From Chaetorhynchus papuensis (taxonomy: Eukaryota > Chordata > Aves > Passeriformes > Rhipiduridae), in NCBI GenBank assembly GCA_013396525.1, contig VWYX01000794.1:248001-312000 (forward strand): a stretch of 64,000 nt of DNA, given 5' to 3'. The translations under genes and the position numbers were made by a program. This document shows, one piece after another, positions 49,713 through 63,720 of the stretch. Positions within the stretch are counted from its first letter, which is position 1, and every line of letters begins with the position of its first letter. Under the pieces are notes generated by a model that saw only the letters and a list, made by a program, of their open reading frames with translations, searched no databases and was not told where the DNA came from.

Positions 49713-52700
49713 AGAATTGTCGGTCATGCAAACTGTAGAAAATACAACTGGGTTTATTAAAAATCAAGAGGATTTGTTTGTCATGAAGTGATAAAAAGAA
49801 CCAAAAATACCAAAGGCTGTTTCCAAGTTTTGGAAGTAAAGCTTTTCCTCCTGTGAAACTTTAGACAGTATTCTTAGTTTTTGCACAGGGGTGCTTGATT
49901 TTCATTTTAAATTTGTAAGCCAGCTCAAATAATTCAGAATTCATTTACACATGATAGGCTTCTCTTTCTATTTGGCTGTGGAGCAGAGCTTTAAACTAGA
50001 GAAGTTCAGCTTGGTGTTGATTTTGACATGAGCATTTCAAACACCCCTATTTCTACAAACTTCATAAGAGAACACTTTTTTTTTTGGTGCACTTCGTTGC
50101 ATATCCTGGACTTAGAGCAATCATGGCTGGAAGCTTTGATCTGCAGGAAGTCCCCTGGGTTGCTCCTTCCCCAAAGAGGACTCAGGTATACCAAGTTCCT
50201 TCTGAAAGCTTTTCCAAGGTTGTTTCCTGGCTGTTGGTCTCAGGGAAGGGTATAGCACACATCTTGTAGTAGGGGATTCTGTGGGGATACCCTGATCTGG
50301 GCTGTATTCTTCCAGGTTGTGTACAAAGACAGGCTCTGAAATTCCTCCTAGCAAAGGAAAGACTGATTCCCAGGCTAGATCTGTAACTTTTCCTGAAGCC
50401 TTGAGGCACAAAGCAAAGCATGATACTCGATACCAGAGGAATGGGTGAAAGAAAACCAGAGCAGAAATATCTGCTTGTACATGTTCAAATTCTGTTGGTC
50501 CAGGTTGCACCATGGAGTTTAATCACAGGTAGGGATCTTTCAAATGTGGCCTTGGTGGTTTCTGAAGAAAAATTTCGTAGTCATGAAGATGTCTCCAGGT
50601 GGTTTGCTAAGTCTGTGCTAACTGATCTAGCCCCTTGGGCATGTGTCAGTCTGGGATTTGGCACACTTAGCTGAAGCACAGTGTTTTCCAATCACATGGC
50701 TCTAGGAGAATGGTCCCATAATCCACAGTACCTTGTTGTTTCCTATAGTTCCTGAAGCAAGCACTGAGGAGGGCCCCAGGACTGGCCAGTCTTGGAAAGT
50801 CATGGTGTGAATTGATAGTGCAAGTTTGTTTTCACTTGTGCTTGGTGTACTATTGTAGGAATTTGGACTTTAACCAATGAATTCTACATAATTTGCACTT
50901 GAGCTCCCACAGAGGTTCACTTTGAACCTAGGCACAGAGTCATTTCTTCTTTTGTGTTAGGATACTTTTGTACAAGCCTATACATTCTACTCAGTGTGAG
51001 GTTATTTTTCTTTTTGCCAGATAAAAACATCCTCTGATATGAACAAGTAGGAATATTGCCACAAAACAATGATTTATTATTATTGTTTTTATTTTGATGA
51101 CAAAACAGATTAAAGAACCTTGTTTATCCTGAGACCACTGAATATGTGCTGTAAAAAAATCTCTGTTGCCCAAGTGCCACTTTGATTTCTGGAAGAGTGC
51201 AATCTAATTACTCTGTCTTTGCACTAAAATGCTCCTATTTGTGCAGTTTTCTTGGTTGATTTGGGTTCCAAGAGGACCTGTTCTCCAAGCAGTTTGATGC
51301 TATGAGTAGGTAAGCATGATAAATCCATTATAAACTTGCTTTACACTTAACTTATGATGTTCTGCTCTTTAGAATGTATTAGAGACAGGATTTAATAGTC
51401 TTCTGTCCTTAATCCTCATTCATATCCACTCTATAATAGTCTTTTGGAAAGTCTAAATTGCTTTTTACTACAGATTTTGTGAGTATCCATAGTGAAATAT
51501 TACTTCTATCAAAGGCTCATTTATGATGTCAATTTTCTCATGATAATGAGATTTATTTGACACATCTTTAAAGGTTTAAAGTCTCTTCCCCCTTTCCTTT
51601 TGTCCCTGAGAGTCCAGGTTTACTGATATAAGGCACAATGTTTCCTGAGTGATAACATTAAATGTATTATCCTCCTGGTGTGCTTGAATAGGAATTGTGA
51701 TAGAGAAACCCTTTTGGAAGTACCTAATAAATCTCTTATCACTGTGAACATGGGTGCTGAGACAAGGAGACTTGGGCTGAATCAGGTTTAGGGATAAAGT
51801 GCATTTTTAATATCCATGGGCCATTCTGAAATATGGTACAATTTAAATGATTACCTGGCTAATTTCATGCCAAACATGAGGTGTGTATTTTTCAACACAG
51901 ACTAGTGAGACGTGATCCCATGTAGGAAATGCAGCTTTCTGTTGAATACTGTAAATACAAGGATAAAATACAGCATATGGGGCTTAACTCTGGCTGCTGA
52001 AATAAGTAATCTCTATATAGTGAGCACTTTAATGACCTCCAGGGTGAAAATATTTACTGTTTCAAAACAAAGCAAGGAAAAATAGTTATGATTTTTCTCC
52101 CCTATTGGGATGACCTGAGCTCATTCAATAAAGCAGTATTTTACAGAACATATAACTTGGCATGGAACTGTTAAATCTCTTTTAAACATATCTTTTTTTG
52201 CCTCCTATAAAAACTGCATAAACTGCTTTATGTGTATCCATCACAGCCAATAGTTAAGCTCAGATATTTACCACAGGTATCATTTGGTCTTCTAACAGGC
52301 ACAGTGAGACTTTGAGGGAAGCACTGTGGAAGATGATTTATTTTCACACCATTTAACACCACAGTCCTTATCTTTCCTTAGAAACGGGGTCTGGATTTCC
52401 TCCAAGTGGAAATTTTCTACTAAAAGGGGAGTCTTTAAACTATGGTTAGGGAAGCAGCAGAGGAAAGAAACATAAAAATAATGTCACAAATACTTGCTGA
52501 TATCGTTCCATTAGAGCTGGTGGGATTTGACCACTGAGAACTTGTCCCATTAACAGTAAAGTCCCAGCCCAACATGTGTTAGCTCTGAAGATCCCATCCT
52601 GCTGTGAAGTTGCTGGGCCAACACATTTGGCTCCCTCCGACACTCAGCTGCAGTTTGGGGTGGCTTGGACATTAATTTGTGAAAAGAGGATGGGGATCCA

Positions 52701-55700
52701 TGGAACTGGGATCCGTGTTAGGGAGTAGAGACAGCAGAGTTTCTTGCTCTGATTTTTATTATCTTAATAATTATCTACCATTTTCAGTTTGGTAGTTTTG
52801 ATGGAGGTTTGTAGGCTGGGGCTGTGAGCAAAATGGAGGTAAAAGTTGCAGTGAGGAGGTCAGACAAACCTCATTTTAAAGTATGAAAACCTGTAGATTC
52901 TGATTTGCACAGTTTTTGACAGTTATGTTTGAAAACCAGCAGGTGCTAAAGGACATTTCTGTCCTCTGAAGGAACACAAATATTATTATATCTTGTGATA
53001 GACACAAAGTCTGACTGGCAGTACCAGGTTTGCATCCAATATATACATTCACCTTCTTTAAAAGTGGACCTTCTCTAAGATTGGGAAACTTCTGAATGCA
53101 GCACCTTTGTGTGAATTTTTCTTCTCTTTCCCTATAAAAAAAACAAAGACAACCCTTGGGTGTGTCCAGAGATCTCAGTGACCTGAAAACAGAACAGATT
53201 TATGCTGCTGTAATTTATTTGAAGCCTTGTCATCTGCCTTTAGTTTTGCAGTGAGATGCTAATCTCCTCAGATTTTGTGTACTGTTAGTACATGTAAAAA
53301 GCTGTCCAAAATGTTGGTATCAGCATTGTTCCATGACACTTACAATGCATATTTCAAAACATATTTGCACTAGTTTAGAATAAGTTTTACAAATTGGTTT
53401 CAACCTTTGCAACTAATACTATGAAAAAAAGCCCAGGATAAATATTTAGGATTTTGATTCTTGGATGTGAGCAGTACAATGTGAACCGAGTGTGTAATAA
53501 TTAAGTAAGAAGTTGGAAGTCCTGTGTGCTGAAAGGAACTTTTCCTGTGAGGCTGGTTGGTCAATTTGGTCAAAAGCCTGTGGGGTGGGAGAAATAAACT
53601 TTCTGATGAAATGAAAAACTCAAATGAAAACTTTCCACTTGGGTTAAATTTCTAGGCTGTCTTCAAAAAACACTAAAACTTACTGAACTGAGAAAAGGGC
53701 TTAGCTGCCAAAACCAAACAAAATTTAACTCTGCATGTAAACTGGAAACTCCGATTAAATTGGAAATTGTTCATTTTCCTAAAATGCTTTTGTGTGGGTT
53801 GGGAAGTGGGGGTATAATTTCCTGACCAGCTCTGACACAGGCTTGCAGCGCTGCTGCTTTTTATACTTGCAGGCAGCCGGAACTGGTGACTAAGGTTTCG
53901 CTAATAGTGCAGATTCTGAGAGCTGGTTGTTTGTGAGCATGTAATTGACCTTTGCTGGCAAAGTGATGTGGAGATAAGGAAAGGGAAAGGATAGATTTCA
54001 AGTCACTTCTTTCCTCTGGCTCGGAGGAACACGCACCAGTGCTGCCTCTGGTTTTAGAAATCCTTTAAGCGCCGTGTGTAGTAATTATTTCAGTAGCACA
54101 TCAGGCAATTGCCTGTCTCACAGTGCCTGCTTCATTGCACAGGTAAAAACACAAAGTTATTCAGCAAACATTCAGTGCCGAGGAGGCTCCTTGCCTGCAG
54201 AGATGGTAGTAAACATACAGTTTTATATAGACAAGCTGTGTCCCTAATTCCTTACTATCCATGGGTTCAAAGCAGGCTTTTCCTGAGCAGTCTTTAGGAG
54301 GCAAATCAAAGAAAAATATGCAGCAAACCAAATTTCTCACTGCCTGCCACATTATTTGTGTTTTCTTAGGAAGTGGGTTTTCTTCTCAAGTAGAAAGTAT
54401 CAATCTATCTATGACAAATGGGGGGAAAAATGAGAATGTTTTTTCAATCCAGTTAGGGATATGAGTATATGCACTTTAGGTTCTGAACCTAAATTTCCAC
54501 CTTGATTTGCACCACCCTAAATTTGGTAATATCAAATGAAAACTTGGGGTTTTTTGGGGGGAAAAAGTTCCTACTTTAATGTTAGCCATTACTGGCAATT
54601 TCCACATAATTCCTGACTTTGTCCAGTGACTTGATGTAGCTGAATGACACCAGAGTTAAGTGTAAAGCTGCCAGGCACAGCAGTTGTAACTGTCCTTTGA
54701 AGGGTGGTGATTTCCAGCCTGGTAGATGTCACTGGGACTGAGAGAAATGCTGATGTTTACAAAGGGGAGGAGAAATAAAGTTTAGGCAGGGGAGGGGGGA
54801 AAGCTTCTGCTGCAGCCATTTGTTATCATAAATACCCCAAATCCTTCTCAGCTGTGGAGCAGCAAAAGATCCAGTACTGCCTTCCCATAGACTTCTTTGT
54901 AAATGCTCCATCCATGGCAGCATCCACAATGGCTCTAGTGGCTGAGGGAGGTGTGTGTGTGTGTTACTGCCACGTGGCAGCGTTGGTGTTGTTTTATATC
55001 CCTCGCTGATATGGCTCTTTTATGTTCAGTTCTGGCCTGGGTTCTTTTGGCAATAGGTCCTGAAGGCCGTGTGTGTTGTACAGGAGCAGGGTTGGTTTTC
55101 CTTCCATGGCGCCAAAGACCGAAGCATCTCTTTGGAGTGAGAAGAAGGAAGGACAATTCTGAGGTGCTGAATGTCCCTTGCCTGTGTTGAAGTCAGCAGT
55201 GGCAGTGCTTTCCTTGTGCTCGTAGGGCTGTGCCCAGAGAGCATTTTCATTTCAGCATGGCAAAGGTAGGAAGTGAGGGCAGGCTGTTTTTCTCATTGTG
55301 TTTATTCAGCCGTCTCTCGTTTCTGAGGACCGGGTTCAGGAGCAAGGTACCGCGCAGTCAGCTTCTCAACTTGCTGATGTTTGCACTCGCCTTCCCCTGT
55401 GACTCATTCCAAACACATCTCGTTCATTCAGGAGGGTAATTTTCTATTTCCACTTTGGTGCACTTCTCCTCCTCCTCCTCTGCCCCCTCCTTCCAGATCT
55501 AAAATGTCCTGTCAGCTGCTGTTTATCTGATGGTTCAAATGTCCATGCTTGGTTTCTTTTTCCCCGTCGCTACGGTTTCTCCTTCCGTTCCAAAGGCTGT
55601 TTTAGTTGTCATTTCTATTCCCCTGTCAGCAGCATTCTTCATCGTCTCTGGCTTGGGCAGTCTGTCTACATCGTTTTCTTTAGAGGTGTTTTTGTGCTAA

Positions 55701-56798
55701 ATGAGTGCCTCCTAGGAAGCCCAATGTAGCATAGCATAATTAAGTGACAATATATGAGGTGCCAGTCCTTCACCAGGCAGTTAATGACTGGCTGGAAGAT
55801 TTACAGGCATGAGGTAGAGTCAGAGGAAATTTAGCACTCCAGTCTGCAGTTAAATGATAGGTGGAGGACATTTGAACGCTCCTATTTTCCAAAGAAATAC
55901 TAGTTTAAACTTAGCCGGTGGTCAACTTGCTTATTTCTTTATTAAATTGAGCAATTGCTAAACTCACCAAGTCTGGAAGATGTTACACGATAACGTTGCC
56001 CTTGGGAAAGGGTATCCTGGGATGTCTTGATGAGGTGGAGAGTGGCAGCAGGCTTGATTCTAATTCCATATCTTCCAGTAATTATGTGGCTACATCTGGG
56101 AAGATTTTACATGGGGTTCTCACTCTTTCCCCTCTTCGTTATTTTAATTGTAATGTAGTGTACACTCACAATCTTCCCAAAATAGCCCGTGTATTTTTTA
56201 TCCCTTATGCCTACAAGCTTTGCCTCAGCAGTGTGCTCTGGGGGCCTTACCTTCTGCTTCATGATCCATGTGCTGATGGCCGCAGGCAGGACAAGGAGAA
56301 GTTTTCCCTACCCCTGCTTCTATCATCTTCAGATTCCACTTTTTTCTAGCCACAAGTCCATGCTCCAGCTCTCTGGCAATCCTCTGCAGCTTGCAGAAAT
56401 GAAACACAGGGATATCAAAAATTTGCTTTGTTATTTTTAAGTGTCTAGATACATCTATCCATTTACAGTGTATCTCATTCCCTATTTGCTCCTTTCCCAG
56501 CCCACATGGAAAGAAATATGAAGTTTATTTACCTTGGTTTGCATCTCACTTTACGTATCTGAAATGTTTCCAGTGGGTTCTACACTTTTTAGCATATTAA
56601 GTATGAGTTTTCAAGGCCAGGGTGAGTTTTGCTAACAGGCAGAGTGATATCTGTTCACATACATCTCTTTAAAACATGAAGGGGAAAAACCACTATCTTT
56701 GGATCAATGTCTGCAAGATTATTCCAGGGTAGGCTACCAAATCCTTCTACTTTTTCTTTTTTTTTTTCCCCCATAGCTCTCATATGTCTACTCATGTG
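49713..56798. other. Unique noncoding DNA, mostly AT-rich
   Basis: 50.9-54.0 kb is notably AT-rich with few frames over 65 codons. The 55.0-55.7 kb part has slightly more CpG. No gene, RNA gene or named interspersed repeat is recognised. A (GT)7 microsatellite lies at 54951-54964. Confidence 0.5.
54951..54964. repeat. (GT)7 microsatellite
   Basis: Seven GT units. Short, and perhaps polymorphic. Confidence 0.9.
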
Positions 56799-56851
56799 TT
56801 TTTTTTTCTTTCTTTTTTTTTTTTTTTTCCTTTCCCTTCCTCCCTCTTTTT
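56799..56851. repeat. 53-nt pure pyrimidine tract
   Basis: 53 consecutive T/C bases, the longest uninterrupted pyrimidine tract in the window, with a second tract at 56750-56772. Such tracts can form triplexes and are prone to slippage and sequencing error. Confidence 0.9.
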
Positions 56852-59306
56852 GGTAGCAGATTACTGTGGCCACTAAGAGGTACTGTTGATACAGCTCTAG
56901 TTACCACAGTTTAGTAGCTGAAATAGAGATCTTTTTGTGTACTCTTTGCATATTTGAGCTGCTCTTTCATTGTATCCTTTTGCTGGTGGTTTTTGCTTTG
57001 CTGTATTTTTGTTTTAAATGAGTAGGCTGTTTACATCAGCTTAAACATTCACTTAGCTTTATGCCATTCAGCTTCGTGCCCATGTACAAGGCAGGGGAGC
57101 ATCAGCACAGCTCCAGTTTTCCTTCCTTGCTTCACTCCTGTTTTGAGTGACAGTTTTTGGAGTTGTGCGGAGCAGGTTTGCCTCAAGGGCTGCATTTGTT
57201 CCAGCAGTGAGGTGAGCACTGCTGGGTGCTGGGTTTTCCTGCCATTCCCAGCTGTGGAGCTTCACCCTTAAGGAGGTTTTGTAGGATGTGCCAGGCTTCT
57301 CGGTGCACCTGTGAGGGTTCCCCTATAAACTGGCTGAGTAGAAATTTGTCATTTAATTAATTTGTTATTAAATTTGCCATGAGGTATGTATTAAATAGAT
57401 CTGGGTGGTGCTTTTACTGGGCACACCAGAGATGCCTGGAGAGTGTTTCCTTGGTTTTAACTCATCTTTGCCCCTTTCTATTTGTGAAGAAGTCCACTTG
57501 AAATAATGCTTGTTAAATTTCTGGTGTTTTATATTAAAGAGTATTCTTTTTGCCTTCAAGTTTGCTCTGTGAGTTCCATGTAAAAAGGAAAGAAAGCCAG
57601 AATCCTAATGAATGTCTCCAGGAAAAACTTCTGCTATGGGAAGAAGTTGGGATAGTTTCAAAGAATAGAAGTAAAGATGTTTGTAAAAGTTTAGTAAATA
57701 GGATTTTAGGAAGTATTTTCAGGTTTTTCAAGTGTCACTAAGTTCCTATTGAAACATGCCCCAGATTTGGATACATGCTGGTATTTAGATGCTGCAATCC
57801 TGCAGAGTCCAGTGACAAAGTGGCTTGCAGATTTCAGCTTTGGACACGTTAGGAAACTCCTTCTTTTTCATTTCTCACATCTTACATTTGTGGGTGCCTA
57901 TATTTAAATAAAATTTTGTACTCTCAGCTCTTAAAGAAGGGTGAATTGCTGTGGATCTCTGCTTTCACCCAAGCTAAATTTGTTTCTCCCACCAGCATAT
58001 CCTGTGCCTTTTGCAATTGCTTTTCCACCCCACACTTTTGATTCCCTTAATTTAGCATCAATCTACCTGCATTCATTTTGAGTTGTCATCCTGAGGTTGT
58101 CGCATGCCATAATGGAATTTTTTCCTTAACTGCGTGATCGTGAGCAGCATCTGAACCTCCAGGGGAGTCAGACGCTCAAAGGAAGTGTGTCCAAATGCAC
58201 GTCAGTTTGTTTGCCAAGTGTGCACACGTGTATATCGCTGCCCTCTCCTGCATGGAACAGGTACTGCTCCAAGATGTGCCTCAGGCCATTTTATTGGGAA
58301 AGTTAAGAGCTGCGTCAGCCTCCTGCCAAAGGAAAAGGGTCTTGTGACTTTAGCCTGGGAGATGTTCCTGCTGTTTCTGCGAGGCTTAGGGTATCTGTGG
58401 TGAGCGCTTTAGAGACAGCATGGCCAGATCTGAAATCCAGAGGAGTTCAATGCATGTTTCCACAAAATTAAGAGTCTTTTGAACAGAGCTCATTTCTAGT
58501 TGCAGCTGAAAAGGGCATTCAGAAATCTGGGTGCTCTTTGTTACTTTCTGGAAAATTTGCTATTTTTTGCCATATATCTGTAGGACATTGTTGAAACCGA
58601 CTGAGTCATGGTGCCTGGAAATGTCAGGAGGCATACTGAGTAGCTACAGAAAGTTTGGGGTAGTCATGGCAGAAGCAGGAATTGTGTTTAGTTCTGAGGC
58701 TATGAGCACAGCAGCTGTGTGAGAGCCACAGGGCAGGGAGCTCCTACAAGGCAGTGCCAAGTGGGGACCAGATGGCGTGCGGGATTGGTAAAGCCTGTGA
58801 AGTCATCTGCCTGTAGGTTATGAATTCAAGTGCTGTTCAGGATGTTAAGCTGGCTAAAATATGTGGTTATCTTCAGCAGGACTGGACTGGACTGGGCTTT
58901 GAGGTGCTGGTGTGAAAAATTGAGCAGAGAAGGCCCCTCATGGGTGAGGAAGTAAAGGGCAGTGTTGTGGCTGATGCGAAGGGATGGATTTCCAAGGACT
59001 GCTTAGCCTCTTTGGTATATAGTGTTTTGCAATTGGTTTGCTTGTTTAGGGAGTCAAGGTGGACTCTTTTACAGAAACAAGCACAAAAAAATAAAAACAA
59101 ACCAAGAAAGGATGGGGAAAGAGGTGTCCTTATTTAGTAGCACCAACTAGTGACCAGCATCCTTTGATTCCTTTGTCAAAAGCTTCATTCAAGACTGAAA
59201 TGTATGTGCTGAGACAACTTTAGCACAGTGTGGTTTTTTCCTTCTTTAAGGTTGGAGTGTGGGAAATGGGTATTATCAGGCTCCCAAAATTCCGACAAGC
59301 TCTTGG
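56852..59306. other. Unique noncoding DNA, nothing recognised
   Basis: All open frames are under 80 codons. No named repeat, CpG cluster or RNA gene is seen. Confidence 0.5.
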
Positions 59307-59438
59307 TCATAGAATGAATCACAAAATGGTTTGGGTTGGAAGGGACCTTAAAGATCATCTGCTTCCAATCCTCTGCCATGGGCAGGGACACCTTCTGCTG
59401 GGCCAGAGTGTTTAATGCCCCATCCAACCTTGCCTTGG
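59307..59438 (-). mobile_element. CR1 LINE 3'-end fragment (minus strand)
   Basis: Antisense CR1 3' end. It starts with TCATAGAATGAATCAC, then GGTTTGGGTTGGAAGGGACC, TTAAAGATCATCTGCTTCCA, CTGCCATGGGCAGGGACACC and GCCCCATCCAACCTTGCCTT. The similarity stops near 59438, so the element is 5'-truncated at about 130 bp. The open frames over it are incidental. Confidence 0.95.
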
Positions 59439-62180
59439 TCTGTTCTATACTGTGTGAAATTAAACTTTTTGTGGCCTGGAAACAGATATTCACAAGTGAA
59501 AGGAGGCTTGAGGCTGGAAGAAAATTGTGGTGTTAGCAACTGACTTTCGATTGCAGGGGCTGTCTCTCCAAAGGCTCTATTCACAGAACAGGGAGGGATG
59601 TGATATTAACACTGACAGAATGAGATGGGAAATTCCACTCTGAATGGTTTATATCCCGGGTGTGGATTCACTGGGATGAGAATAGAGAAGGGGTTATTGA
59701 CACCCTTCTGCTTCTCAGCTGAGCTTTAGCAGGTTCCCATTTTGTAGGTGCTGGATGGTGCTAAGGTGTGCTGGAGAGATGCAAGGCACTTCTGGGGTCA
59801 CTCTGCAGGGCTGGAGGCAGCCACCAGGGCAAAATGGGAGGGCAAAAAGCCATGCAGAGGTTCAGTCTCCATGGTCACATCTGGGCTGAGCCTACCTGGG
59901 CAAAATACGGGAGGTGGCCTTGGCTATCATCTGTGATCTCTGAATTGAAAGTGGAGAAGGTATGGAAAGAGCAGGAATTTGGGATGATGGGGGCACGTTT
60001 GGAGTAGGTTTAATTGAGTAAGCCATTGCCAAATGGCTTGTCCTGTCCAAGACTGACAGACAAGAGGCAGAAGGGTGATGGTTCAAAATGGAAGGGTGAC
60101 AGAAATGTGGCAAAATGAACAACTTGCCTTAATCACTTCTAACTACAAAAACAGCCCTCTGTGATTCTTGCAAACATCTGCCATCAAATTTGCATCTACT
60201 CTGAGAGCCAGATGTTGAGGTCTGTAATCACAAACAGTGAGATCAAGCAGCACGTCCTGTATCCTAAGTACCCTGCTAACCAAGCCTGTCTTGTGTGTTC
60301 ATTAATTGTGCTGTATTCACTCTTTAATTTTTTTTATGTATTATTTTTATTTCTTTGTGCTTTGGGCGTGTTTTCCACATTCTTGAGCTCAGTATTTCTA
60401 AACCCAATATTTTTTTTTCTTCTGACAGAACTCTGCATCTAAACTTTTGGGACAGTGATAGAGCACGAGTTTAAGAAGTAAAAATTAATTGTTGATTCTT
60501 TTGACACATTGTAAACTCCAAGAATTTTGGTTTTTCAGCTCAGACTTTTCAGTTGATGTGGAGGATGGGCTTGAGATGTTTTTAGCTTTGCCCCACAGAT
60601 TAATCCAGGCATTTCAATGGTGCTTTTGTACATTTTGTTAATATGGTCAGCTAATGGAAGTGAAGCAACTTAGATGAGTAAGTTCTGATCTCCGGAAGGT
60701 CGTGGTGATTAAGCATGACCAACTTGCAACTGAATGAGATGACATGAAATCTGATAAACAGTGTGTTTGGTGTCACAATATTTTCTGAAATTTTACTATG
60801 GAGATAATATAAAGTAGTTCTTAGTTGTATGTGTCTACTTTGTGAATTCAGTAGTGGTATAGAAAAATAATGTGTTTGATTGTCTTTCAATCTTTTAATC
60901 TTGCTGTTTTTCACTTCATCTTGCTGTTTTCATGGCTATGACATGGAAAACACTTTTGGAAGGTGGGTGATTCTGTGTGAGGGACAGTTTCAGAGAATCT
61001 AGGTGTGCCAAGCAAAGTATCAAGAGCTCCTTGATGAGATATGAGGGAGGAGCAGGGAAAAGATGAACACAAATTAACTTTTCACGCCAGTTGACACAAA
61101 TCTTTGTGCTGATCAGAAACCACAGTATAGCAAATCACACCGAGTTACTTGGGAGTAAAAGCAAGATTCAAGCTTCTCATGTTGCTGCCCATTTCATGCC
61201 ACTTACACACGTCTGTATATTGAATTAGTGAGTATTTCCATGTATTCTGATTTGGTTTTTAAGAGGTAACTTTCTCAGTCTTTGGAGGCTTCAGGTTTGG
61301 TTCCATAGAAGCTAAAGTGATTTCTGTATTTGAGAAGGTGCATCCAATAAAGCTCGTATGACCAAAAGTAGTCTCATTTCTTACTTGGGAGGATAACAAC
61401 GATTTCCTTCCAATGATGGGGTTTCAATTCCTGGCACATCAGCGAGTCACATCAAAAATGTTGAACGACAAATAAGCTTAAGAGAACTGAACAACATGTC
61501 TAAGGTTCTGAATGTAGAAATAGCAAACAGAGGCGTAATCTCTCTTGTTATGCTTGGGCCTTTGGAAACAGAACATGCCAGAAATATCGCCTGCCTTTGT
61601 TTTTTGGCGTGGTTAATAAATCGCTCCAGTCAACTGGATGTTCCTTTGGAAGGTTACAGTAAATCATGGGCCTGGACATAAGCCAACGTTTCCTTCCGTG
61701 AAGCAAATCTTAAAAGGTACATAGAGGCTGTGTTGGGCTGTTCTCAGTTTCCTTGTGGACACAGTCTGCTCCCAAGTGGGGGAGCCACGAGAGGGCAATG
61801 GGTCTTTTATACAAGCTGGGTGTAGCCAAAAAAAACCCCCAGATAATTCAGTTAATTCCTTCAGACAATGGTAGAAAGTAACTTAAAGAAAAGCAGTTGG
61901 ATGAAAGCAGAGAGGTGTAACCTGAAAGAGCTGTGCTCAGGTCTGCAGACTTGCTCATAGAGATGTGTGTTTGTTATTTGCTTAGTGGTTTCAGAAAAGT
62001 TGTTTGTGCTTATAGTCCACTTCTTAAGGGAAGAAATCTTAGTTCTTGTATGTAGCTCTTGTGCTCCTGTGCTAGATTTATTATCAAGCTTACTGCATAA
62101 TTGGCAGCTGGGAGTGTATCTGGATGTACTCAGATCCAGATGAGAACCACTCACCCAGCTGCTCAATTCCATTGGTATAT
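59439..62180. other. Unique DNA, possible conserved noncoding part
   Basis: 60.3-60.9 kb is AT-rich. The stretch 61380-61700 contains a 61-codon plus frame, scattered CpGs and homeobox-like motifs (GGTTAATAAATCGC). It may be a conserved noncoding element. No coding family is recognised. Confidence 0.3.
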
Positions 62181-62231
62181 TCCTCTTCTCCTCCTCCTTC
62201 TTTCCTCCCTCTGCCTTTTTTTTCCCCCTTT
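62181..62231. repeat. Pyrimidine tract with CTC/CTT units
   Basis: A near-continuous pyrimidine tract interrupted by a single G. Confidence 0.8.
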
Positions 62232-63414
62232 GATTTAAGGTGTCAACAAAGTGTTTTGAAAAGGTTTGAGAAGTAGGTTGTGAATTTTGGCTTATGATTA
62301 TCCAGGAAAAATTATTAAAGTACTCAAGAAGTGAAAAGTCATTTCATATTTCAATACTCCCTAACAAAGAAATATCTTCCCATTCTATCTGTTCACTGTA
62401 TTGGATGACTGGAGGCAAACACAATGAGCTACATTGCTGGGCAAGAGTAGAAGTTTGGACTCGGACTAAATTACATGAATTTCCTTTTCCTGTGAAGGTT
62501 GAACAGCTTATTTTTGCCAGAGATGGAGGCAGTGTGAACATCTAAAGGAAGGGTGGGATGTGAGCATGGGGTAGTCCTGATACTCCTGCTCTGTTTTATT
62601 CCTTCTCTGTGGTAAGTGCTGGTATGGCACAGTGACTTCTTTGATATGTGCACATATGTGGAACACACAAAAAAGAAGACAAATTCTTCCCTCACTCACT
62701 TCTAGTAGGTTTTAGAAATGGCATTGTGGCAACACATCTGACAGGGCAGCAAATGAGCAGCGCTGTTGTGGAAGCACAGTCTTCAGAGAATTTTTATCAA
62801 GTCTTAGGACTCATGGCAGTTGCTAATTTTGGAAAACTTTCAGTGGAGCACTTAACAGCTTAGCTGAACTTTGGTTTCATCTATTAGTAATTACTTCCAG
62901 AAGTTAGCTTGAGTGAGAAAATAAAACCTTGCAGTCTCCTGACCAGGACTATGGCAATGTGAGAAAGGGCTCTGCAATGTAAATGGGCTGGAAAGCTGCA
63001 GTCACTGCAAGAGCTGAGTGTCCACTTAGATAAAAAAACATTTGTTAGAAACATGGAGCCTGGTCTGGTGGGTCCCAACTTTGCTGTGTCTACTGATGTG
63101 TAGAAAAATCATTAAAAGATGTGGAAGCGTGCATAGGAGTCTCCTGGTTATTGAGGTGGAAAGAAGTATTTCTGTAGCTTTCAATGACCTTGTGAGTCAA
63201 GCCTTACTCTATCAGTAAAAAAAAAAAAAGTAGGAAGGAAGTGAGCTTTCTTGAATTTCAGGTTCTTTTTTTTAAATGAGTCAGCACAGTCTAATCTATA
63301 CTGTGATTAAGTGCCTCTAGCCAGGAGGTTTAGAGAAGAAACAAACACAGTTTTGTCAGTCCCCTTCCTCCATCCTGCTGTGGTGTCTTTTCTGTGCTGC
63401 TATTCCAGCAGGCC
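62232..63414. other. Unique noncoding DNA, nothing recognised
   Basis: Frames are 83 codons or fewer without motifs. An A13 run lies at 63217-63229. Confidence 0.5.
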
Positions 63415-63720
63415 TGGAGGCACACGCGCCTTCTCACCCAGGCCTGCGCCCTCCGAGTGGGACGGGGCGACGCAGAGCCTGCTGCCTGGCCCTGTCAGAA
63501 CTTGATAGCTCTCTAAAGATTGTATTCTTTGTTGCCATAACGCTGGGAAAATAGTAGGGGATACTGCATTGTAAATATAGCTGGGGCCTTGGGGAGTAGG
63601 AGCATTTCTGAAGGGCCTGAAGCGGTGGCAGAGCATAATTCTCGTAGATAAATGGGGACATAATTACTAAACGCTGCCTGGATTTCTGCCTGCTGTGGCA
63701 CTCCAGATTGCTAGACAATT
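63415..63720. promoter_or_regulatory. CpG cluster and motif-rich segment
   Basis: 63420-63480 has a local CpG cluster (CACACGCGCC, GGGACGGGGCGACGC). It is followed by a segment with SOX-like ATTGTATTCTTTGTT and homeobox-like TAATTAC motifs. It may be a regulatory or conserved noncoding element. No TATA box or coding exon is recognised. Confidence 0.25.

Noticed and set aside
49099..49727. Overlapping 170-codon (+) and 166-codon (-) open frames
   Set aside because: Two long frames on opposite strands over the same bases, including a T/C-rich tract read as Lys/Glu or Phe/Ser runs, point to composition, not to genes.
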